The position numbers were made by a program, and so were the translations under genes. Positions 21,718 to 34,200 of a DNA stretch of 64,000 nt are shown piece after piece (position 1 is the first letter of the stretch; every line of letters starts with the position of its first letter). The notes under the pieces are model-generated. The model was not told the DNA's origin. It searched no databases and saw only the letters and a program-made list of their open reading frames with translations. The DNA is from Cinnamomum chago (Eukaryota > Streptophyta > Magnoliopsida > Laurales > Lauraceae): the NCBI GenBank assembly GCA_038049695.1, contig CP142451.1, positions 68,340,001 through 68,404,000 on the forward strand. Direction: 5' to 3'.

Positions 21718-24716
21718 TGTCGCGACCCCGGACCGGGAATCCCAATCCGGGATCGGGACATTAGTGTGTAATGATAATTGGTGATGAGGATTACCTACAT
21801 CCTCAAAATACAACTTATTTAATTTCCCACAGGTGTCCGCGGTGAGGATATCAAAACCTTGCATGAATATTTCTTTTTAGTGCGGAAGCGTGTAGCAAAT
21901 CAAATCGTAAGACTATCTCTAGTCATGCAAGCATTAACATCGAATATCAAAACTGTATCAGAAAGAGCAATGATCTATAGCATGTTTCCCAATAGTTGTT
22001 AAAGTTAGACAAAATATCATTTAGTTACATTCCCCAAAATTAGAGGCCAACAAAGGCCAATATTACAAAATGATAACCCAAAGAATAGTTAACAAGTCCT
22101 CCCCAAAATGTTACGCCTCTTGGCAACCCGATGTCTACATGACATCGTCAGCACGCCACTCAACTAGAGGCTGCAGCTCACCTACCGCCTCCTCCGGCTC
22201 CTCCTCAAGGAAACCGGCAACGGGACCTGAGTACCAAAGCAAAGGATCAGACACGACGGTCTGGCAAGAGAGTGAGAAGATACGACAACATGTAATAGAT
22301 GAAATATCTCGAAAAGCAAGGAAATCTGTTAAAGCAAGAACTCTCATAAAATAGGTAAATCATTTGCTAGAAACATGTAAACAAGATAAAACATATGAGG
22401 TAACCAAGGAAATCGGGAATAACAAGGTGGCAATCACATAAAGCTAAGTCCTCTGTCACTAAAGTGACAACAGTATCACGGGACGTTGATCTCAGTCACA
22501 CAAGGTGAGGAGAAGCAACGTAAACATATATACAATATAAATATACGGGAACGGGACCACGGTAGCGAACCGGGTATCGGGACGGGACCACGGTAATGAC
22601 CGGGTATCGGGATCCAAACTGCAGCTGGCGGGACGGGAGAGGTATTTCCAAGTCGGTGGATCAAACCGACAAGGTATCCAAGCTTAGTGATGCCGACACA
22701 TAGGTTAAATAACACATCGATACATATGCAAGTAAATCAAGTACAAGTAAATCAATGCACGGGCAAGAATATTCAATGTATCACTTTCATTTCATATCGG
22801 GCAATACTCTTCGGGACAAGTTCATGTTACTAGTGTAACCATCAAGCTTTCGGGAAAACAGGTCATGTAAGGTAAATCATGGAAATGAAGGAATAAAACG
22901 AACTATTACAATTCCGGGAAATATTGATTTCAAGATCTATTTAAGTGAATAGGGGTCCCGTATGTCAATTATAGCCATTACTTGGTACTTCTTGAGTTTG
23001 AAGACATTCCGGGCTCCTTATGCACTTTTACGACTTTTAAACTTAAATTGAGCTTATGGTTATAACTAGATATTATGATAGGAAAACAAGACTATAAACG
23101 GTCCATCCTAAGTAGGATGTCAACCCGGAACCATCGAGCAACCTACTCAGTCACCGAAAGGAATAGAATTCGCGATACCCAAGGAAATAGACTTTGCATT
23201 TGGGTATGAAGAGGATATCGTGTCGTTCCATCCCGTTCAAGATTGAATCGATTGAACTTCGATGCATTCCGGACCCACCGTGAAGAGCATCGGCTCAAGA
23301 CGCTCTCACATATGGTCAAGTGAGTCCAAGGAGGGTAGTCAAGGTCCACAAAAAAAAAAAAATTCAAAACTCACTTCGGTCCGATCGATCGGTCGAAATT
23401 TCTGTACCCGAAATACGCAGGGTCCGATCGATCGGTCCAAAAAGCCTTACAGTTAAAAGTCAGACCGATCGATCGGCCTGTAGGTCCGATCGATCGGCAC
23501 TGGGCGTGAAGCATGCCCGGGAACTTGATTTTTCTCCTTCTTGTTTCCTTTCCTTCCAATACCTCAACAACCACAATTAACTATGAACAAGGAGACTTAA
23601 ACACATGATTCCAAGACATTAAATGAGGCTATCAAGATGTGTAAAGATCATTTATTTCAACCATGGAAAAATCAATGAAGAAATCAATGAAAGAATGAAA
23701 ACCATAAATACTTCACCAAACCATTTCAAACTTAAAAACATCCAAACATTCACTTGCCTCAAGTCCAAGCTAGCCAAAACAAGCCTCAAATCACTTCAAT
23801 AGCTCAAAGCCAAGCTACAATAAAAAAACCCCAAAAACAACCCTAAAATGGGTTACACAAAGAATGAAAATGAAAGAACTTCCAATAATGCAAATGTAGC
23901 TTCCCTAAGGCTAGAAGATCACTAATCTAGGAGATGAATAAGATCACTTACTTACAAGGTCCCCTAATGGACAAGGTAAGCTCAAGGGAAGTCTCAAAGT
24001 TGATGGATTCTTCTAAAAATAGTATCAAGAGGAAGCTTGAGAGATGAGGAAGAGATTGGCAATCTCCATTTCTTGATTTATGAGCTCTTGGTGAGGCTTG
24101 GAGATGGAGAAGCAACAAGAAGAAGAGAAAAGCAATGAAAAAACCCTAGACTCAATAGTTGAGCTGGAACATGAAAAATGGAGAAGGAAGGGAAGGGTTC
24201 CTCTTTGTTAACACTTGGGTGGTTGGGTCCCACAACTTAAAGAAGCTACTTGGCTGAAATCATCTCTCTCGGGTCCTCGGATGAATTCGACGAAGAAGGA
24301 AGAAATGTTCGTCGAAATATCTAGTTTCCAAAAAGTGTATGTTTCGCGAGTTTCGAGAATATTAAGTTTTTGGGTACAGATTTGGTGTGAAATGACTGTT
24401 TTACCCTAAAGGCTATGAAATCGGGTTTCGGGGCCTCGAATGGACACGGGATCAACATGAAAGTTGTAAGAATCCACAAGATGAATGCAACGGGCCAAAA
24501 ACACAATTCAAAACACGTCGAAAAAATTTCACAAGAAAAAGCAAAGCCGAAAAGGGAACCCCCAAAGGGCCCCACAAGCTATCAATCACTCCAAAAGGCC
24601 CAAAACTAGAATCAAGGCTATTCCAAACCCAACTAGACCAAAAACACTAATCAAGTTTAGCACTAAAACGCAACTTAATTAGCACTAATCGGGTTCACTC
24701 GGGTCGGGGTCTTACA
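21718..24716 (-). repeat. Full-length Tekay-like LTR (family A type), possibly solo, 2999 bp
   Basis: It starts TGTCGCGACCCCGG and ends GGTCGGGGTCTTACA. GTAAC precedes it (21713-21717) and follows it (24717-24721), as expected for a solo LTR. However, the DNA on its right is family A integrase, while the left flank is not, so it might instead be the 3' LTR of element A with the end of integrase deleted. By eye it is roughly 80% like the A LTR at 62790. It carries four CCGATCGATCGG palindromes (23381, 23424, 23465, 23485) and the conserved blocks near its left end (21824-21850 and 21883-21900). Confidence 0.75.
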
Positions 24717-27700
24717 GTAACCACCCTGGAGGCTTCTGATGTTCTGCCTTTATCAACTAACAAGTCATACAAAGAGAGACAAACGCTGCAATCTCTCTCT
24801 TCATGTTATTCCACCAAAATCTGCCCCTCAAATTCTGATACATCTTCGTACTGCCTGGATGCATGGAGTACTTCATACTGTGGGCCTCTGTCATAATGTC
24901 ATTCCTCAAATCATCAATGTTGGGCACGCATAGACGGTCACGGTAGTACAAAACTCCATCAACGATATGAAAGTTAGGACGGTCTGCTATATGTTCTGAA
25001 ATCTTGGCCGACTCTGGATCATGCAACTGACTATCCTTGATCTTCTGAATGAAGAAAGGCTCGGACACTGACATGTTTGCTAATAATACACCCTTTCTTA
25101 GTGGCTGTAGGTCTATTCTCAACTCTTCAAATTGCTTAAAAATACAAGTGCCACTTAAATTTGCCAGGCCTACTGATTTTCTGCTCAAGGCATCAACGAC
25201 TACATTAGCTTTCCCCGGGTGATACTTGATTAGAAAATCATAATCCTTGATGTATTCTATCCATTTTCTTTACTCATGTTCAGTTTCTTCTGAGAAAACA
25301 AGTACTGTAGGCTGAGGTGGTCGGAGTGGACTTCAAACTTCTCTCCATAGAGGTAATGTCTCCACATTTTCAACGCGAAGACAACCACTTCTAACTCAAG
25401 ATCATGGGTGGCATAATTCTCCTCGTTTGCTTTCAACTATCGGGATCCATAAGCAACAACTTTTCCCTCTTGTATCTACACGCAACCAAGTCCAACATTC
25501 GAAGCATTGGTGAAAATGGTAAAACCGCCACTTCCGGATGGTGAAGTAAGGACTGCTACTGTAGTCAATCCCGTTTTCAGCTCTTGAAAACTAGCCTCAC
25601 ACTGATCTGTCCACACATACGGCACATTCTTCCTTGTCAACTTCGTCAATGGTGATGCAAACGACGAAAATCCTTGCACAAACCTCCAGTAATAACCTGC
25701 CAATCCCAGAAAACTTTTGATTTCTATCACATTCTTCAGTCTTTCCCACTTCACTATTGCCTCAATCTTGGGCAGATCTATTGACAATCCTTCTTTGGAG
25801 ATGATGTGCTCCAAAAATGTTACTTGCTCTAGCGAGAATTCACACTTGTTGAGCTTTGCATATGGCTGGTTCTCTTTCAAAAGTTGCAGTGCTATCCTCA
25901 GGTGCTCTTCATGCTCTTCCTTGGTCTTAGAGTATACCAAAATATCGTCAATAAACACTACCACAAACCGATCCAGATACAGCGCAAATATCTTGTTCAT
26001 CAATGCCATGAATATTGCCGGTGCATTAGTCAACCCAAATGGCATCACAAGGACCTCATAGTCGCCATATCTTGTCAAGAAAGCTGTCTTCAGTACATCT
26101 GATTCTCTGACTCTAAGCAGATGGTAACCGGATCTCAAATCAATCTTCGAAAAATACGAAGCACCTTGCAACTGATCAAACAAATCATCTATTCTTGGCA
26201 ATGGGTATTTGTTCTTGATGGTCACTTGATTCAATCTTCGGTAATCAATACACATTCTCATCGAACCATCTTTCTTCTTAAGAAACAAGACTGTAGCTCC
26301 CCATGGTGAAATGCTTGGTCTCATAAAACCTTTGTCTAATAATTCTTGCAACTATATCTTCAATTCTCCCAATTCCGCCAGAGCCATTCTATAAGGTGAA
26401 ATCGAAATCGGAGCGGTCCCTGGTAATAACTCAATAGTGAAATCAATCTCTCTTATGGGTGGCAATCCTGGAATCTCCTCCGGAAAGACGTCCGGGAATT
26501 CCCAAACAATAGGGATCTCCTCCACCCCTTGGGACCGTTTATCCTTCGTGATAAATGCCAAATAGGCTTCACATCCACTTTTCAGAAGTCTATCAACATT
26601 CAATGCCGAGACAAACCCTGCATGAGGATTCCTCCTCTCTCCCTGAAACAACACTCCAGCCGGTGTCTCATCTAATTTGACGGTGAGGGTTTTATGGAAA
26701 CAATCCATTGTGGCATGGTACCCTGCCAAACAATCCATCCCTAGGATGACATCGAAATCATGCATCTCTAATAAAATAAGGTCTATGGTTAAAACCACTT
26801 CTCCTATCTGAATTGTACAACTAGGGTGATAAGTGGTACACACAACTTGTTTACCTACTGGGGTGGCCACAATCAAAATGTATTCAAGTTTGTTAGCATG
26901 CACATCTATCAACTTAGAAAATGCATGGGATAAAAATGAGTGTGTAGAGTCAGGGTCAAATAAAATCCTAGCTTTAATCCCGCAAATGAGGAGTGTACCT
27001 TCCACTACATTGCCTGCCGCCTCTGCATCAACCCTATTGACTACATATACTTGTCCTCGTTGCAGTGGCCTGACTGGAGCCTATTGCTACATCCCTTGTG
27101 GAACATTTCTGTTCTGTTGTGGGGGGACACTGATTCTGATTCTGTCCCTGTTGACGGGCCTGCTACTGCTGCTGTAATCTATACTACTACTACGGTGCTT
27201 GTTGCTGAAGTGGCCTTGTCTTATTTTGGACAACCATTGCATTTTGTGGTGGTGCTGGATGATGTGCTCCATGTTGCTGCTGATTTTGCCTGTTCTGTCT
27301 TGGACAATCCCTCATCCGATGGTTCATTGAGTCACATCTGAAGCATGCTTCTGAGATTGTACGACACTAGGTACTCTCATGATTCTTCCCACAGTGGATA
27401 CAAACTGTCTGAGTCTGAACATTCTGATCTGGCCTATGCCTCTTGTGCTGCTGGTTCTTTTGTTGGTAGTTCTGCTGATGAGCTTGCTCTTTTCCTTGAA
27501 CTCTGAGGACTTTATTGTGAAAGTTCTCAAAGTTGTAAGCTCTCTTGATAGCTTCCTTAAAAGTGGCAGGTGGCACTACTCCCATAGCATCTCTCCCAAT
27601 TATGGGATTCAGTCCTTCGAGGAACTTAGTAATCTTCTTTTTGACCGTGTCCACTAACTTTGGAGCATATCTTGACAATCTTTCGAACTTTGTTAAGTAC

Positions 27701-28186
27701 TCTAGGACTGTCATATTCCCTTGTACCAATTGTTGGAACTCCACTGCCTTTTGCCTCTTGACGTGAGTGGGTACATATTTGTCTCCAAACTGTTTCTTGA
27801 AGTTTACCTAAGCAACTACATCTGCCATGGTCCTGTATTCTTCCCTTACTGTCTTCCACCAAATATTCGTTGAACTGGTAAAGAGAGATGTTGCAAGTTT
27901 TACTCATTCTCCTCCGGTGCATTGGAAGATCTCGAAGATGTTCTCTATATGCTCTAACAAATCGTTTGCAGCTAATGGATCTTTTGTTCTAAGAAACTCT
28001 TTTGGACCTCTTTTCTTGAACCGCTTAAACAATGCATTCGGGTCATGCTACCTTTGATTGATGACAATTGCGGGTTGAGCTTGAACCGGTTCGGGTCTTC
28101 TTTGCAATACCTCTAGCAATTGCCTCTGCATCTCTGCCAATTCTCTGGCATGGTCTTCATCTTTCTTCAGCATCTGTTCTTGTAAT
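24717..28186 (-). pseudogene. Element A gag-pol remnant (Tekay-like Ty3/Gypsy), first part
   Basis: Read from right to left: Gag (28175 to about 27033, retrotransposon-gag domain, disrupted by stops and shifts), protease and linker (27005-26352; active site reads LFDPDSTHSF where DSG or DTG is usual), and reverse transcriptase (26351-25476; FIDDILVYS at the catalytic site). Then come degraded RNase H (about 25475-25190) and the N-terminal integrase zinc region (25188-24757; HSMKYSMHPG ... CMTC). The order PR-RT-RH-INT is that of Ty3/Gypsy. Several stops separate the blocks. The integrase core and chromodomain are absent because the region ends at 24716 against an LTR. The missing first part of Gag lies at 62456-62627, separated by the 34-kb B array. 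Confidence 0.85.
28182..28186. repeat. Target-site duplication GTAAT, left copy
   Basis: GTAAT directly precedes the first B LTR. The matching copy is at 62456-62460, directly after the fourth LTR. None of the inner LTR borders has such a duplication. Confidence 0.85.
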
Positions 28187-31163
28187 TGTCGCGACCCCGG
28201 AACGGATCCCCGGGCCCGCGACGTTGGTTTGGTGATGATTACTACTATTGAAGATTTTGTTTTCCCACAGGTTCCCGCGGTGAGGATTCCCAAAGACACG
28301 GGATCTGACTCACACGTACACGATTGCGGAAGCGTGTAGCAAAACACACCAATATAAGCACCAATAAAATATTTAAGTGCTATAACATTTAATAACAAGA
28401 CATAGCATCAAAGAAAAGAGTTATCATGGCATTCCCAAACATAGTTCAAGTTATAAGTTTAACCCGAAAGTAAGTTAAGTTTAGTACAGTCCATAAGAGA
28501 CCAATAAAGGTCAATACAATCTCAAAATAACCAAAAGAAACCCCAAGACTAAAGGTGACGAAACTCGAGAACCAGACCGACATCTAAATGACATCGTCGG
28601 GCTGCCACTCTCTCACGGGAGTTGGCTCACAAGCCTCCTCCTGACGCTCCTCCTCAAAGGCAACGTCTCCTGCACCTGGGCACCAATAAACAAGGGTCAA
28701 ACACGACGGTTTGGCAGGTAATCAATTTAGGCATGAACATGAACACTAACATTTAGAGAAAACATGTAAGCAAATCTTTAGTATGAAGTACTATCAAAGC
28801 TGAGATACATTTTCAAGAATACGAGCAAAGCTGAGATACCAAAACAAACTAGCATGAGTACATAATATATCATGAATAGTTACAATCCACAAAGAGCCCA
28901 TCCTTTCTCTATCATTTATATAATGAAAAGAGCAAGCACGCACGACAAGCACGATATACATAATATAAGCACGACACGATTTCCCACAAAGACGGGAATT
29001 CAGGCCGCGGAACCGGACACGCACGATGTGTAATAAATACACGACCAGTCTGCAGACAGTCCACATGTTTAAAGACCCCCAGACAGTGGATCAAACTGAA
29101 AGGGCAGTCTAAGCTCAGTGGTGTTTACTTAATTCATGAATGCACAAAACACGCGAAGCACGATCAAAGCACGTCGAGATAGAAAGGGGGAAATCACTTG
29201 TCAAAACACGACGAGCACGACTAGCACGGGCATAATAATTATGCATAACACGCTTAGGAAGAGATCCCCTTTTCTCTTGAAACAAAACTCCCAAAACAAG
29301 CTTATACTAACACTTCAAAACAAGTTCACGATGATATTCATTTTATCAAAACTAAAGCACGAACACAAGGCTTATCAAGCACACGTAATGACCCTTGGAT
29401 GGTCGTTGTGAAATCGAAGCCCCGATGTTGGAAATTAAATAAAATTGGTGCCCCAGAAGTTTAAAGACATCTTGGGTTTCGAGTGCACAATATCAAGCTA
29501 AAGGTCACTTAACATGTTCTAGTTTTTCATTCTTGCAAAACTCTTCAAAATACACAAACAGTGAATTTCGGTCACCTCGCGGTCAGGTGTCGGCTAGCCG
29601 AACTGGGACATGGCGGCTAGCCGCAAGGTGACCGCCAGGCTGACCGCTGGAGAGAAAATCGAACTTAGCTCTCGGGAAAAGGAACCGTATTGCGCGGTTG
29701 GCTTGCGGTTAACCGCGAGTGGGACTGGCGGTTAGCCGTGAGCTGACCGTGAGCCACAATCGAAATGCTAGCTTCTGGAGAAGAAACCGCAGTCCACGGT
29801 TGGCTTGCGGTTAACCGCGAGCGAGACTGGCGGTTAGCCGTGAGCTGACCGTGGTGCTGACCGCTGATCCTAGATGAAAATGCTAGCTTCTGGAAAAGTA
29901 ACCGCTGAGTTCGGTCAGCCTGCGGTTAGCCGCAGTGTACACAGGCGGCTAGCCGCTAGCTGACCGTGGAGCTGACCGCCAATGCACGGGTGTGCGGTTC
30001 AGTGCAGATTTCACATTTTTCCTTCCTCCTTTCCATTCCTTCTCATTCCTCTTGTATTCCCTGAGCATATAGGCTCTTCAAGGGTAGAACACACATCCAA
30101 AACCAACAAAACGCAATCATGAAGCTTGTAAACACATTCATATGCAAAGTTTCCAAAACAACAATGTAGCTAAAATAACATGCACAATGATCCTATAGAG
30201 ATTACTTGCCTTGCCCAAATGCTAAACACTCCTCCTCAAGCACTTCACACAAGTTATCCCACACTACAAGCAAAACCAAGAAAACACACAAAACTCACTC
30301 AAAAATGGAAACAAGGAACCCATTTACCAAGTAGGGTTTGAAAACATGAAAAACATAGTCTCAAGGAACTAAAATGACTCAATGGAGAGTATGAGTGGAA
30401 ACCCTTACCTAGAAATGGCCAAACAAGAGGGAGGGAAAGAAATGGAGTTCTTGCCCAACTTGAAAACTCAAGAAACTTGTATCAATGGAGAGCTTGCAAG
30501 GAGATGAAGAAAATGGTAATCTTAGAATCTTCTTTGGAGCTCCCTAGCTAGATCAAACAAGGTGGGGAAGATGGAGAAGAAAAGAGGTTTTCCCTTGCCC
30601 TAGATTCAGAAATTGCAGAGATTTGGTAAAGTGAGTGGAAGAAGAGGGAAAGGGGGATTAAGTGATGACTCATGGGCCCCATGTGACCTGAACTTGAAAT
30701 GGCTAAAACATGATCTTGTGGACCTCGGATGACTTCGACGAAGAAGGATAAAACGATCGTCGAAATATCTACTTTCCAAAAAGTATAATTTTGACATGGT
30801 TTTAAGATTTTGAAAATTGTGTCCAGATTTATGCATAAAGGACAATTTTACCCTCTTTGGGCCAAAACATGGGTTTTGGGCTTCGAACACGAATGGGCTT
30901 AAAACGAAAGTTGTAACACATAACAAGATCATTCAAATGAAATCAAAATCACACTCACACGAAAACCGATACGATCTTCCCAAGCTTACACGTGCACCCA
31001 GGCCTTCCTGAGTGTGTCTGACTAATACTAGACGTTCTCAAAATTCCCAAAGCTATGTCCAAAACTAACTAATCACTTCAAACCCAACAACAACTAAACC
31101 CACTTAGAACTAAACACATACTAATCGCACACTAATCGACTTGGCCTGGGTCGGGGTCTAACA
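28187..31163 (-). repeat. Family B LTR 1 (2977 bp), 3' LTR of the leftmost unit
   Basis: It begins TGTCGCGACCCCGG and ends GGTCGGGGTCTAACA on the plus strand; the element reads right to left. It has private bases such as AACCCGAAAG at about 28459 (AACACGAAAG in the others) and AATGCTAGC near 29765 (AATGCCAGC in the others). Like LTR 2 it lacks the 12-bp GCGGAGCTGACC insertion. Confidence 0.9.
29591..29956. repeat. Four tandem repeats with eight CG-rich palindromes in B LTR 1
   Basis: Four units of about 100-115 bp each hold two palindromes of the form GCGGTTAACCGC or CGGCTAGCCG, starting at 29591 and 29612, 29705 and 29729, 29807 and 29831, 29922 and 29945. The spacing within each pair is 21-24 bases. 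TGACCG words surround them. The same block recurs in the other three B LTRs, where LTRs 3 and 4 have one extra GCGGAGCTGACC. Confidence 0.85.
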
Positions 31164-31180
31164 TCCTCCACCCCTTAGGA
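31164..31180 (-). promoter_or_regulatory. Polypurine tract of B unit 1
   Basis: On the minus strand AAGGGGTGGAGGA directly precedes the 3' LTR and would prime plus-strand DNA synthesis. The same tract borders LTR 2 (from 38992) and LTR 3 (from 54615). Confidence 0.75.
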
Positions 31181-31200
31181 TATTTGGTCCACCAAATAAA

Positions 31201-34200
31201 TCAAACAATTACCTCTGGTAAAAGCTGTGGATACTTCCTCTGCACTTGCTCTTTCAATTCCCAGGTGGCTTCCTCTGGTTCGTGATTTTCCCAAAGTACC
31301 TTGACCCAATGAATAGTCCGGTTTCTCAATTCTTGCTCTTTGGTGTCAATGATCTTGATCGGTCTTTCCACATACGAGGTATCTTCCCGAATCTCTAAAG
31401 GCTCATGTTGTAGAATGTGTGCAGGACTAGAGACATACTTCTTGAGCATAGAAACATGAAAAACATTGTGTACCCCGGAGAATTCCGGCGGTAACGCAAG
31501 TCTATAAGCGACATCTCCAATCTTGCTCAAAATCTCATACGAACCAATAAATCTCCTGGACAACTTGCCCTTCTGTCCAAACCTCAAGGTTCCCCTAGTT
31601 GGTGAGACTTTCAAAAACACCTTGTCACCCACCTGAAATTGCAATTCTCTTCAGCGAGTATCTGCATAACTCTTCTGCCTACTTCGGGCGATCTTCAATC
31701 GTTCCTGAATCAGCTTGACCTTGTCACTTGTCTCTCCAACTATCGTCGGTCCATGGAAACTACGTTCACCGACTTCTTCCCAGCAAACCGGAGTTCTGCA
31801 TCTTCTACCATAAAGTGCCTCGAAAGGTGCCATACCAATGCTCGAGTGGTAACTATTGTTATAAGCAAATTCACAAAGAGGTAAGCACTCATCCCACTGA
31901 ATCTTGAAATCCAATACACAAGCACGCAACATGTCTTCGAGAGTCTGTATCGTCCTTTCTGACTGACCATCGGTCTGAGGATGATAAGCTGTGCTGAATT
32001 GGAGCTTGGTACCCATCGACTCATGAAGAGTTTTCCAAAACTTTGAAACAAATCTACTGTCTCTATCTGAAGTAATGGAGACGGGTTGACCATGCTTACT
32101 AACAATCTCATCAACAAATAACTTCGCAAGTGGTGCCATATGCATCATATTCTCGGTCTTCATCGGAATGAAGTGAGCAGACTTTGTCAGACGATCTACA
32201 ATGATCCAAATTGCATTATTTCCCTTCTTAGTATTAGGCAAACCGGAGACGAAATCCATGGTAATGTGCTCCCATTTCCACTCCGGAATTTCCAAAGGCT
32301 GTAACAAACCTGGAGGCTTCTGATGTTCTGCCTTGATCAACTGACAAGTTAGACAACGAGACACAAAAGCTGCTATCTCTCTCTTCATGTTGTTCCACCA
32401 AAATCTATTCCTCAAATTGTGGTACGTCTTCGTGCTACCCGGATGCATAGAATATCTCGTGCTGTGAGCCTCATTCATTATCTCATTCTTCAAATCATCC
32501 ACATTTGGCACACACAACCGGTCACGGAAATACAAGATTCCATTCACCATCTTGAAATCGGGGCGTTCTGCAATAACTTCTACTATCTTGGCCAAGTCTG
32601 GGTCTTGCAACTGATTTTCCTTAATCTTCTGGATGAAGGTAGGTTCTGAAACTGTCATATTTGCTAACATAGTGCCCAACTTCAAGGTTTGTACCTCTAC
32701 ACCCAACTCTTCGAACTGCTGTAAGACACCCATTCCTCTCAAATTAGCCATGACTACTGATTTTCTGCTCAACGCATCTGCTACCACATTCACTTTGCCT
32801 GGATGATACTTGATTGGAAAGTCATAATCTTTGATATACTCCATCCACCTTCTTTGCCTCATATTCAAATCCTTCTGAGAGAACAAATATTGCAAACTTC
32901 GATGATCTGAGTGGACCTCAAATTTCTCTCCGTAGAGATAGTGTCTCCACATCTTCAATGCGAAAACAACTGCTGCCAACTCCAAGTCGTGAGTCGGATA
33001 ATTCTTCTCATGGTCCTTCAGCTGTCTCGAGCCATAGGCAATCACCTTGCCATCTTGCATCAATACACAACCCAGTCCCACATTCGAAGCATCTGTATAA
33101 ACAATAAATCCGCCGTCGCTCGAGGGTAATGTAAGAATTGGGGCTGTGGTTAACCTTCCTTTCAACTCTTGGAAACTGGTTTCACACTGATCGGTCCACA
33201 CAAATGGAACATTCTTCCTAGTCAATTTTGTCAAAGGGGCTGCGATGGACGAAAAACCTTGGACAAATCTTCTGTAGTAGCCTGCTAACCCCAAAAAGCT
33301 TCTAATTTCTGTCACACTGCTTGGCCTCACCCAACTAACAACTGCCTCTATCTTCGCTGGATCAACTGCTAAACCTTCTCTGGAGATGATGTGGCCTAGA
33401 AAAGCAACTTGTTCTAACCAGAATTCACACTTACTGAGTTTCGCATATAACTGGTTGTCTCTCAAGAGCTGCAACGCTGTCCTCAAATGTTCTTCATGCT
33501 CCTTCTTACTCTTAGAATATACCAGGACATCATCAATAAACACTACCGTAGAGTGATCCAAATATGGTGCAAAGACCTTGTTCATCAAAGCCATAAAGAC
33601 TGCTGGTGCATTCGTCAAACCAAAGGGCATCACTAAGAACTCATAGTGCCCATATCTTGTTCTAAAGGCTGTCTTCTGAACATCTGAGTCTCTAACTCTC
33701 AACTGATGGTACCCTGACCTCAAGTCTATCTTGGAAAAATAGGCTGCTCCTTGCAATTGATCAAACAATTCATCTATCCTTGGCAAAGGGTACTTGTTCT
33801 TCACAGTCACATGGTTCAACTTCATGTAGTCAATGCACATTCTCAAGCTTCCATCCTTCTTTTTCACAAATAACACCGGTGCTCCCCACGGTGAAACACT
33901 TGGCCTAATAAAACCTTTGCTCAACAAATCCTGCAATTGGAGCTTTAGCTCACCCATTTCTGCTGGAGCCATCCTATATGGTGCAATCGAGATCGGAGTT
34001 GTCCCTGGAAGAAGCTCAATTGTAAACTCAACTTCTCTAATTGGTGGTAAACCCGGGATTTCTTCTGGAAAAACATCCGGAAATTCACACACAATGGGGA
34101 TATCCTCCACCCCTTGGGACTATTTATCCTCCGTGATAAACGCAATAAATGCCTGACACCCACTCTGCACTAATCTGCTTGCCTTCAACACTGAAATAAA

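Noticed and set aside
28794-29411. Small reading frames repeated in each B LTR (90, 60 and 91 codons)
   Set aside because: They lie in LTR sequence, have no recognisable domain and exist in every LTR copy only because the LTRs are near identical.
29575-29998. CRISPR-like regular repeats
   Set aside because: The repeats are tandem units in LTRs of a plant genome; spacers are not unique and no cas-like gene exists.
31639-34156. Plus-strand reading frames of 70-110 codons opposite the B pol regions (also in the other two units)
   Set aside because: They mirror the coding strand of pol, repeat in each unit, and show no motif of their own.
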